Below are positions 1 through 5,013 of a DNA stretch of 5,013 nt, piece by piece. Source of the DNA: Lentimicrobium sp. (GTDB taxonomy: Bacteria > Bacteroidota > Bacteroidia > Flavobacteriales > Flavobacteriaceae); contig JAEMQE010000255.1 of assembly GCA_022758945.1 (NCBI GenBank), positions 1 through 5,013 on the forward strand. Reading direction: 5' to 3'. The first letter of the stretch is position 1. Each line of letters opens with the position of its first letter. The notes under the pieces are model-generated. The model saw nothing but the letters and a program-made list of their open reading frames with translations. It was not told the origin of the DNA and searched no databases. Both the position numbers and the translations under genes were made by a program.

Positions 1-431
1 CCTGGCACCATCGAAGCGATGCAATAACTTCGGTAGCGGCATTTATTGGGATTTCTATTGCTTTGATTTTTGGAAAAGGATACGAATCGGCCGATGATTT
101 AGCGGCACTTTTTGCCTCTGGATTTATTTTCTACAACAGTTATAAAATTTTCAGACCCGCTTTAGGTGAAATAATGGACGAAAATTTATACGACGATTTA
201 ATTGTCGAAATCAGGAAAGTTTCTCTTCAGGTCAAAGGTGTCGAAAGTACCGAAAAATGTTTTATTCGAAAAGCAGGAATGAAATACCACGTCGATTTGC
301 ACGCTATTGTCAAAGCCGATATCACGGTCAGAGAAGGTCACGACATATCGCATTTATTAAAAGATACTTTGCGAGCAGAAATTCCAGAATTAGGACATGT
401 TTTGATTCATATTGAACCTTCTTATAGTTGA
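1..431 (+). CDS. Cation diffusion facilitator (CDF) family metal transporter, C-terminal half (5'-partial)
   Basis: The reading frame is open from base 3 at the window edge to the TGA at 429-431. It gives 142 visible residues of a protein usually near 300 residues, so the N-terminal half lies outside the window. The fragment opens with W-H-H-R-S-D. This matches the H-x3-D motif of transmembrane helix 5 (H2 and D6 of the fragment), which in CDF proteins such as FieF/YiiP supplies half of the transport metal site. Hydrophobic stretches at about residues 9-24 and 32-50 fit helices 5 and 6. From about residue 60 there is a cytoplasmic dimerisation domain (ZT_dimer type). It has histidine/acid pairs at H96/D98/H100, H113/H117 and H132/H136/E138, and the final HIEP resembles the metal-binding end of FieF. 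By family knowledge it is an inner-membrane proton-coupled exporter of Zn2+, Fe2+ or a related divalent cation; the metal cannot be told from this fragment. A TTG at 63 is an internal leucine codon, not the start. Confidence 0.92.
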   Translation, partial: WHHRSDAITSVAAFIGISIALIFGKGYESADDLAALFASGFIFYNSYKIFRPALGEIMDENLYDDLIVEIRKVSLQVKGVESTEKCFIRKAGMKYHVDLHAIVKADITVREGHDISHLLKDTLRAEIPELGHVLIHIEPSYS

Positions 432-445
432 AAACCATTTTTTTT

Positions 446-2932
446 CTACTCCAAAACATTTAAAATTTTCAAACCAAAAACAACTCCGTCTTCCTGAACT
501 CCGTTTTGAAAAGAATGGACATAATCAAAACGGAACAATTTAAATTTGCCAAAACCAAGATTGTCTAAACCAACCGTAAACTCTGAATATGGTTTTGTGT
601 TTGGAACAGCAAGAGCGTGAAATCCTAAGACTAAAGTGGAATTTAATTTGTTCAACAAAGGAATTTTATTCATAATATAACCTTTGTCGTTGTGCTCTAA
701 ATGGGCTTCAAAATAAGCATTATTTGTACTGTTCGAATAATACGGCAATAAATTAAAAACGTCCAAATAGCGTTCGCTGGTTCCAATGTGTGTTCTGTTT
801 CCGTTGAAATGTTTATAGTCAACAAATGAAATGTTATCTCCGTGAATGAAAGTCCCAGCCTTCAAATTGATTCCCAATATTCCTTTGTTTCCAGCATTAA
901 AATCATATTTGATTTGACCAGAAATTAATTGGTATTCGTATTTTCTTTCATTGGATGCAAAAGCATTTTCATAGCCAAAATACAAAGTTGGATAGTTATC
1001 GTTTTTAATATTTATTTTTCCATCAGGTCTTGAAATATACTTGTTTCCAAAATTTATTCTTGCAAAAACAGAAGCTTTAGTGAGATGATGTTCCTCGAAA
1101 GCTGGAGTCAAATTGTCGTCTGGTAACAACGGATTATTGGAACTGTATTCGTTATCACTTTTAACAAAAGCCTGATTTGTAGTGTTGAACAATGGTTTCC
1201 GTTGCTGGTATTCTAAGTTGCCTTTTAAATACAGACTATTGTTCACATCTTGACTATAAGAAAGGCCGGCAAATTCCTTATTGTACAATTTCATATAATT
1301 GTCTACAAAAAATAAGGAACTTACAGAGTTTATGAATTTTGTAATGGGTTCTTCAGGATTGAATTGATTTACTTTTGTTCCACCAAAAACCGTCAAAGTT
1401 GCATAATTTTGGTTGTTAAAACGATGGTAATAATTACCGGTAACGCGCAATCTATCATCAGAAAATCCGTAATTGAACTTGGTGCTGATAGAAGTCGATT
1501 TTCCTTTTTCTTCTTCGGCTGCCCAATTTTTGAAAGTAAATCCCGAATCCAGATTCCAACCCTGAACGGTGTTGAAACTCAAAGACGATAAATTGAGCAA
1601 ACCATCATAAGAAAATGATTTTTTTTGACTGCTGTTTTTCCAATGATAACCAGTAACTGGATTGTGAAATTTGAATTTATTTCCTTTCTTATCAATGGAA
1701 TCCAAATATTTTTTTGAATTTCGAACGTTATGAACGCTGTCTTTTTTTATGTAATCGGTATTCTCTTCGATAGTGAGAGGAATAGGCCTGATTTTATTCC
1801 AAAAAAGAGAGTCTTTTTTATTGGAATTATTTTCAAAACTTACAATTTCATTGGTAAAAGTTTTTTTGGCAAATGCTTTTTCGAATACATAATTGCTGTA
1901 AACATAAGAGAATTTTCCGTTGAATTTTATGCCAAAAATACCGGCTGAAAAATCAAGACTTTGAGTGTTTTTTGCCCAAATGTGATTGTTTTTGTTGTAA
2001 CTAAAATTTTGTTTTAAATTCATTTTATCAATAAATTCTTGGTGCATTCGATAGCCTTTTATATCCAAATCTACAGCATAAATCGCCCAAGAATCTTCGA
2101 CAATATAAATATAGCCTTCAAAAACGGGTTCGGCATCTCGTTTTGTAATGACTTTTATTTTGTTAATCATAAAATTGTTTTCATCTTGAAAAGTTCCTTC
2201 TAATTTGAATTTATAATAGCTAAAAGCATTATTGGCAATTGGCGAAATCATTTTGCTGCCAAAGTCCAAAGAGTTGTCGTAAAAATCATAAATAGTTGCT
2301 TGCGCAGTGTTGTAGCTGAACCCTTTGTTATCTCCACTTACTTTTGAAGCAATGATTTTCTCTTTTAAATTGTCGGGTTTTTCAAAAACAATTTCCGAAA
2401 CCGTTTCGGATAAATAGATGATTCCAGTTCCGGTTGAATCGACCGCGCCATCTAAATCACCAATTTTTTGGCCTAATATTTTTTTGGGTAAATCTTTGAC
2501 TTTAAAAATTCCTCGGGAATAAAAATCAGCTTTGAAATGTGCCGTTTTTTCGGAATTTTCTTTTTTGCTGGCGATGGCGTGTCTAATTACGGCATTGGCA
2601 GGATTGTCTTTTGTGTTGATTACTACTTCTGAAAGCGAAAGACTTTCTTCAATTAATTTTATGTTTTGAATGAAAGGAAATGTATCAATTATGAGTGTTA
2701 TTTTCTGTGTTTTGAATCCTAAATATTGGAAAATAACAGTGTGTTTCCCCAATTTTTTGATATTCAATTCATAATTTCCTTGCTCGTTTGATGAAGTTCC
2801 GTTATAAGTATTCTCTTCTAAAATAGTAACCAGCGAAAGTGGAGTTCCTTTGTCATCAGTAATCGTTCCTCTAATTTGCGCAAAGTTTGAAAATGAAATT
2901 AGAAATAAAATGAGAAGGAAAATTATTTTCAT
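446..2932 (-). CDS. DUF5686 family outer-membrane protein with N-terminal carboxypeptidase-regulatory-like domain
   Basis: The 828-residue product starts with a signal peptide: K2, a hydrophobic core to about F14, then S-N-F-A-Q with likely cleavage after A18. Residues ~20-100 read as a CarboxypepD_reg-like beta-sandwich (IRGTITDDKGTPLSLVTI, then a GTSSNEQGNYEL turn and a YLGFKTQ strand), the domain also found at the front of many SusC/TonB-dependent proteins. The rest resembles DUF5686: an S-P-I-A-N-N-A-F-S-Y-Y-K segment near residues 229-241, and a C-terminal half rich in alternating aromatic strands, including LLPYYSNSTNNAYFEAHLEH near 727-747. This suggests a C-terminal beta-barrel in the outer membrane. 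No TonB-dependent plug domain is apparent, so I do not call it a SusC-like receptor. The biochemical role of the family is unknown to me. The ATG at 2932 is chosen because the signal peptide begins right there; no Shine-Dalgarno is present, as is common in Bacteroidota. It lies 77 bp downstream of aroQ on the same strand and ends convergently, 14 bp from the CDF gene. Confidence 0.9.
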   Translation of the reverse strand: MKIIFLLILFLISFSNFAQIRGTITDDKGTPLSLVTILEENTYNGTSSNEQGNYELNIKKLGKHTVIFQYLGFKTQKITLIIDTFPFIQNIKLIEESLSLSEVVINTKDNPANAVIRHAIASKKENSEKTAHFKADFYSRGIFKVKDLPKKILGQKIGDLDGAVDSTGTGIIYLSETVSEIVFEKPDNLKEKIIASKVSGDNKGFSYNTAQATIYDFYDNSLDFGSKMISPIANNAFSYYKFKLEGTFQDENNFMINKIKVITKRDAEPVFEGYIYIVEDSWAIYAVDLDIKGYRMHQEFIDKMNLKQNFSYNKNNHIWAKNTQSLDFSAGIFGIKFNGKFSYVYSNYVFEKAFAKKTFTNEIVSFENNSNKKDSLFWNKIRPIPLTIEENTDYIKKDSVHNVRNSKKYLDSIDKKGNKFKFHNPVTGYHWKNSSQKKSFSYDGLLNLSSLSFNTVQGWNLDSGFTFKNWAAEEEKGKSTSISTKFNYGFSDDRLRVTGNYYHRFNNQNYATLTVFGGTKVNQFNPEEPITKFINSVSSLFFVDNYMKLYNKEFAGLSYSQDVNNSLYLKGNLEYQQRKPLFNTTNQAFVKSDNEYSSNNPLLPDDNLTPAFEEHHLTKASVFARINFGNKYISRPDGKINIKNDNYPTLYFGYENAFASNERKYEYQLISGQIKYDFNAGNKGILGINLKAGTFIHGDNISFVDYKHFNGNRTHIGTSERYLDVFNLLPYYSNSTNNAYFEAHLEHNDKGYIMNKIPLLNKLNSTLVLGFHALAVPNTKPYSEFTVGLDNLGFGKFKLFRFDYVHSFQNGVQEDGVVFGLKILNVLE

Positions 2933-3009
2933 CTAAAGAGTTTGTTTCAAGTAAGACGAATTAACCTATGAATCGTTACATTGTTAAAAACGAAAGTAAA
3001 GAATACTTT

Positions 3010-3423
3010 TTATAAAAATGACAATACTGCCAATTCGTAGCTTTTCATTCCAAAACCAAGAATAACGCCTTTGGCATTGCCTGAAATATAGGATTGATGA
3101 CGGAAACTTTCGCGAGAAAAAGTATTCGAAATATGAACTTCAACAACAGGAGTTGTTATTGCTTTTATAGCATCACCAATTCCTATTGATGTATGAGTGT
3201 ATGCACCCGCATTGAGGATAATACCATCGTAAGAAAAACCAAATTCCTGAATTTTATCAATTAATTCGCCTTCGATATTACTTTGAAAATAAGTGAATTT
3301 CAAGTTTGGAAATTTACTTTTCAAGATTTCTAAATAATCTTCAAAAGTTTGTGAACCATAAACTTCTGGTTCTCGTTTTCCTAATAAGTTGAGGTTTGGT
3401 CCGTTGATGATGCAAATTTTCAT
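3010..3423 (-). CDS. aroQ: Type II 3-dehydroquinate dehydratase (AroQ), shikimate pathway
   Basis: This cytosolic enzyme dehydrates 3-dehydroquinate to 3-dehydroshikimate, the third step of chorismate and aromatic amino-acid synthesis. Family motifs are complete and in order: I-I-N-G-P-N-L-N-L-L-G at 5-15 with catalytic R17 and the lid tyrosine Y22; L-N-A-G-A-Y-T-H-T-S at 70-79 with N71 and H77; E-V-H-I-S-N at 95-100 with E95 and catalytic H97; and R-E-S-F-R-H at 104-109 with R108. These correspond to R19, Y24, N75, H81, E99, H101 and R112 of the well-studied Mycobacterium tuberculosis enzyme. At 137 residues it is slightly shorter than the usual ~140-150, but no active-site element is missing. 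Type II enzymes are normally dodecamers. The ATG at 3423 gives the canonical M-K-I-x-I-I-N-G start; no Shine-Dalgarno is visible. An intrinsic terminator ends 24 bp upstream, so the gene either has its own promoter in a very short space or relies on readthrough. Confidence 0.97.
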   Translation of the reverse strand: MKICIINGPNLNLLGKREPEVYGSQTFEDYLEILKSKFPNLKFTYFQSNIEGELIDKIQEFGFSYDGIILNAGAYTHTSIGIGDAIKAITTPVVEVHISNTFSRESFRHQSYISGNAKGVILGFGMKSYELAVLSFL

Positions 3424-3447
3424 AAATCATATTTTTGTAAAAATAAA

Positions 3448-3474
3448 AAAACCGTTCCAATAAAGAACGGTTTT
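3448..3474 (-). terminator. Intrinsic terminator of the minus-strand outer-membrane barrel gene
   Basis: A perfect 10-bp inverted repeat (AAAACCGTTC / GAACGGTTTT) surrounds a 7-nt loop. Read on the minus strand, the second arm runs into a T-rich tail (TTT-A-TTTT, bases 3447-3440). On the plus strand no T tract follows the hairpin beyond the arm itself, so it acts in the minus direction. It lies 25 bp past the stop codon of the 3500-4042 gene and 24 bp before the aroQ start. Confidence 0.88.
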
Positions 3475-3499
3475 AAGACACTTATTATTTTTAATTTTA

Positions 3500-4042
3500 T
3501 TAGAACATTAGACCAGCAGAGAGTTGAAGCACGGAATTTTTTGCTTGTGCATTTGGAGATACTTCCGTCAATCCTAAAACATATCTTCCTTCTATAAAGA
3601 TGTGTTTGGTGAGTTTTAAACCCAATCCTGCATCAATTGCAAAGTCAAATGTATTTGAATTGTTGACATCAAAATTATTTTTTTCGCTTAATAAAAAGGA
3701 AGCCTGAGGACCAAGTTCTAAACTAAAAGATTTGCTTAAATATATTTTTGCCAATACAGGAATAGCAATATATCCCAATTCATTTTTAATATCACCCAAT
3801 GCGGTTTTGTAAGTTGCTCCTTGTGTGGTATATAACAACTCGGGTTGTATCGCAAATTTATCTAACAGTTTAATTTCTGCCACTAATCCTCCGTGATAGC
3901 TAGTTATAGCATCGGTTTGAATTGAAGAACCAGTAAAGTTTGCGTAATTTATCCCTGCCTTAACGCCTATTTGTAATAGCTGTGCTTGGCTATTGAAAGC
4001 TATAAAAAGCAATATGGCCGTTAGTAAAAATGGTTTTTTCAT
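3500..4042 (-). CDS. Small outer-membrane beta-barrel protein (porin-family, OMP_b-brl type)
   Basis: The 180-residue product has a clear signal peptide: K2-K3, hydrophobic core F5-F16, then N-S-Q-A-Q with likely cleavage after A20. The mature part begins with I-G-V-K-A-G-I-N-Y-A-N-F, the typical first strand of the Bacteroidota 'outer membrane protein beta-barrel' family. It continues with alternating strand and turn segments: F-A-I-Q-P-E-L-L-Y-T-T-Q-G near 63-75, L-G-Y-I-A-I-P-V-L-A-K-I-Y near 89-101, and F-S-L-E-L-G-P-Q-A-S-F near 106-116. The protein ends in phenylalanine, like many barrel proteins recognised by the BAM machinery. This predicts a small outer-membrane barrel of roughly eight strands. 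The physiological role is not recognisable; annotation pipelines usually call such proteins 'porin family protein' without proof of pore activity. The start at 4042 is fixed by the signal peptide. It is followed by its own terminator and is divergent from the 4301-4897 barrel gene. Confidence 0.9.
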   Translation of the reverse strand: MKKPFLLTAILLFIAFNSQAQLLQIGVKAGINYANFTGSSIQTDAITSYHGGLVAEIKLLDKFAIQPELLYTTQGATYKTALGDIKNELGYIAIPVLAKIYLSKSFSLELGPQASFLLSEKNNFDVNNSNTFDFAIDAGLGLKLTKHIFIEGRYVLGLTEVSPNAQAKNSVLQLSAGLMF

Positions 4043-4073
4043 AATTTGTAGTTTTAAAGATTTGTGGACCTAT

Positions 4074-4091
4074 TCTAAAAACTCTTTTAGA
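4074..4091. repeat. Short inverted repeat in the leader of the minus-strand barrel gene
   Basis: TCTAAAA and TTTTAGA are perfect 7-bp arms separated by ACTC. The element is 31 bp upstream of the start codon at 4042. It could be an operator or a weak 5'-leader hairpin. The stem is AT-rich, so a stable RNA structure is doubtful. Confidence 0.45.
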
Positions 4092-4197
4092 CTCCTTTTA
4101 TTGTATTGTGTTGTCGAAATTGTTTTGTGTTCATAAAAAGACAATTTTAGATACATATGAAGATGTGATACTATAAGTGGGTTGTTTTTGGGGAATT

Positions 4198-4250
4198 GTT
4201 AAAAACCCTGTTGACAACCCTGTTAATAACAATAAATAAATGTTTATAAC
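4198..4250. promoter_or_regulatory. Cluster of four GTTNANAAC motifs, three in 12-bp tandem
   Basis: Four matches occur: GTTAAAAAC at 4198, GTTGACAAC at 4210, GTTAATAAC at 4222 and GTTTATAAC at 4242. The first three sit at an exact 12-bp period as GTTAAAAACCCT, GTTGACAACCCT and GTTAATAACAAT. The second and third 9-mers are perfect odd palindromes (GTTG-A-CAAC, GTTA-A-TAAC). The array ends 17 bp before the -7 box of the plus-strand barrel gene. A binding site for a transcription regulator is the simplest reading; the regulator is unknown and the role is inferred from pattern and position only. Confidence 0.5.
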
Positions 4251-4267
4251 CTAAATTTTTTATAAGT

Positions 4268-4275
4268 TAAATTTG
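4268..4275 (+). promoter_or_regulatory. Bacteroidota-type -7 promoter box of the plus-strand barrel gene
   Basis: TAAATTTG is a perfect match to the TAnnTTTG consensus used by the primary sigma factor of Bacteroidota, 25 bp upstream of the ATG at 4301. The expected -33 TTG, 17-19 bp upstream, is absent; that position holds the fourth GTTNANAAC motif. This suggests a promoter that may need an activator. Confidence 0.6.
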
Positions 4276-4300
4276 TTTAATTAACTTTAAATATAAAAAA

Positions 4301-4897
4301 ATGAAAAAAATTATTTTATTAGTAGTAACAGTTTTTGCATTTGGATTTGCTAACGCTCAAGACAAAGAAGTTACTAACAATGGTTTCTCTAAAGGAAACA
4401 AGTTTCTAGAAGGAAGTTTTAGCTTTCGATCAGGAGACGTTGAAGACAGTTGGGCACTTACGCCAAAAATGGGGTATATGCTTGATGATAAATGGGCTAT
4501 TGGAGGCTTTTTAGCTATGGGAGGAACAAAAAACAATACTAATGACAAACATGGAAATTTTGGTATTGGTGCTTTTGCTCGTTACTATTTCTTGTCTTTA
4601 GGGGAAAGTAAAAGTTTTCAGGCTTATGGTGAATTTGGTTTAGGCTATTCAGCTTTAACAACTGAACCTAATGGAGGCAGTAAACGAACAGATAGTGCAA
4701 TGAATGCAAACATCGATTTAGGGATAAATTATTTCTTTACACCTCATTGGGCTGCAACATTTGAATTAGCAAATATCTTAAGTTATAACAATGCGAATCC
4801 TGAAAATGGCTCTAATTCAAGTGATTTAAATGTAAACATTAATTTGTTTAACAATATCTTCGCTCAGCCACAATTTGGATTATTATACAAATGGTAA
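4301..4897 (+). CDS. Outer-membrane beta-barrel protein of unknown role
   Basis: The 198-residue product has a signal peptide: K2-K3, hydrophobic core I4-F16, then A-N-A-Q with likely cleavage after A19. The mature part shows barrel-like strands and turns: F-L-E-G-S-F-S-F near 36-43, L-T-P-K-M-G-Y-M-L-D-D-K-W-A-I-G-G near 53-69, F-G-I-G-A-F-A-R-Y-Y-F near 87-97 and A-Y-G-E-F-G-L-G-Y near 108-116. The D-D-K-W-A-I-G-G turn is common in Bacteroidota outer-membrane beta-barrel domain proteins. It ends L-L-Y-K-W, with the terminal aromatic residue expected for BAM-dependent barrels. It is longer than and not visibly homologous to the divergent 3500-4042 barrel beyond general barrel character. The start codon follows an A-rich stretch (ATATAAAAAA) without a Shine-Dalgarno. 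It appears to be a single-gene unit, with its own -7 box upstream and a strong terminator 25 bp after the stop. Substrate or function cannot be told. Confidence 0.9.
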   Translation: MKKIILLVVTVFAFGFANAQDKEVTNNGFSKGNKFLEGSFSFRSGDVEDSWALTPKMGYMLDDKWAIGGFLAMGGTKNNTNDKHGNFGIGAFARYYFLSLGESKSFQAYGEFGLGYSALTTEPNGGSKRTDSAMNANIDLGINYFFTPHWAATFELANILSYNNANPENGSNSSDLNVNINLFNNIFAQPQFGLLYKW

Positions 4898-4922
4898 TCT
4901 GACATATATTCAATTTTTTTAT

Positions 4923-4954
4923 AAAACCATTCACCTAGTTGAATGGTTTTTTTT
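4923..4954 (+). terminator. Intrinsic terminator of the plus-strand barrel gene
   Basis: A perfect 11-bp stem (AAAACCATTCA / TGAATGGTTTT) has a 6-nt loop CCTAGT. It runs directly into an uninterrupted T tract, eight T in all counting the end of the arm (4947-4954). It starts 25 bp after the TAA at 4895-4897. On the minus strand the downstream side is A-rich, so it is a one-way plus-strand terminator. Confidence 0.93.
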
Positions 4955-4992
4955 ATATAAATTTAAATAAATGAATCTATTTTGAACTTAGG

Positions 4993-5008
4993 ATTATTGC
5001 ACAATAAT
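4993..5008. repeat. Short inverted repeat near the right edge
   Basis: ATTATTG and CAATAAT are perfect 7-bp arms around CA. It lies in AT-rich sequence after the terminator, where nothing else is recognisable. It could be an operator or start-proximal element of a gene beyond the window, or chance in AT-rich DNA. Confidence 0.3.
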
Positions 5009-5013
5009 AAAAT

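Larger units (their letters stand above)
4043..4300. other. Divergent intergenic regulatory region between two barrel genes
   Basis: These 258 bases lie between the starts of two divergent outer-membrane protein genes and contain no credible ORF. They hold, from left to right, a 7-bp hairpin (4074-4091), a run of three TTGTN units (4101-4115), a 7-bp inverted repeat AAATTGT/ACAATTT (4117-4123 and 4141-4147), a cluster of four GTTNANAAC motifs (4198-4250) and a Bacteroidota-type -7 box (4268-4275). No convincing TTG/TAnnTTTG promoter pair was found for the minus-strand gene. Confidence 0.75.

Noticed and set aside
1364..1591. 75-codon plus-strand ORF
   Set aside because: It lies wholly inside the well-supported DUF5686 gene on the other strand, shows no domain or signal peptide, and has low-complexity composition typical of an antisense shadow.
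1730..1948. 72-codon plus-strand ORF rich in Phe and Ile
   Set aside because: Antisense to the DUF5686 gene; its Phe/Ile/Lys-rich content follows from the A/T-rich codons of the real gene.
2961..2981. Imperfect dyad ACGAATT...GAATCGT between aroQ and the DUF5686 gene
   Set aside because: Two mismatches in 7-bp arms; not convincing as an operator or terminator.
2991..3041. Possible promoter for the DUF5686 gene: TACTTTCG on the minus strand with an upstream TTG
   Set aside because: The -7 box has one mismatch and the nearest TTG is about 23 bp away instead of 17-19, so it is too weak to list.
4115..4150. Possible promoter for the minus-strand barrel gene: TTG, 19 bp, CAATTTCG
   Set aside because: The -7 box departs from TAnnTTTG at two positions; the match is not better than expected in AT-rich DNA.
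4211..4216. TTGACA hexamer resembling an E. coli -35 box
   Set aside because: No matching TATAAT-like box at 16-18 bp, Bacteroidota do not use this promoter form, and the hexamer is explained by the GTTNANAAC repeat.
4357..4548. 63-codon minus-strand ORF
   Set aside because: Antisense to the plus-strand barrel gene, with no promoter, signal peptide or recognisable motif.
4963..5013. Short frame open on the minus strand from the right edge to a TAA at 4963-4965 (16 codons)
   Set aside because: Could be the tail of a convergent gene, but it is too short to judge and has no recognisable motif; the nearby terminator works only in the plus direction.

Overview
The window is AT-rich, about one third G+C. 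Several traits point to a member of the Bacteroidota, most likely a Flavobacterium-like organism: starts preceded by A/T-rich sequence without a Shine-Dalgarno motif, a perfect TAnnTTTG-type -7 box, signal peptides ending in A-Q, and a DUF5686/carboxypeptidase-regulatory-like outer-membrane protein, a family typical of that phylum. This placement rests on recognition, not on a database search.

Layout, left to right. Bases 1-431 (+) hold the C-terminal half of a cation diffusion facilitator metal transporter, cut by the window edge. It converges, with only a 14-bp gap, on a large minus-strand gene (446-2932) for an 828-residue predicted outer-membrane protein with an N-terminal CarboxypepD-regulatory-like domain and a DUF5686 body. 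Upstream of that on the same strand are aroQ (3010-3423, type II 3-dehydroquinate dehydratase, shikimate pathway) and a small outer-membrane beta-barrel protein (3500-4042). A clear intrinsic terminator (3448-3474) separates the small barrel gene from aroQ, so the three minus-strand genes are probably not one simple operon. A 258-bp non-coding region (4043-4300) separates the small barrel gene from a divergent second small barrel gene on the plus strand (4301-4897), which ends in a strong intrinsic terminator (4923-4954). The last ~60 bases are AT-rich and hold only a short inverted repeat.

The genes do not form an obvious pathway. The content is mostly housekeeping and envelope: metal efflux, one aromatic amino-acid enzyme and three predicted outer-membrane proteins. 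I see no mobile element, CRISPR array, RNA gene, toxin or defence system.

The most interesting non-coding signal lies in the divergent region. Four copies of the 9-mer GTTNANAAC occur within 53 bp (starts at 4198, 4210, 4222 and 4242). The first three form a 12-bp tandem array, and the fourth sits where the -33 promoter box would be expected for the -7 box at 4268. This looks like a regulator-binding array for the plus-strand barrel gene, but that is inference.
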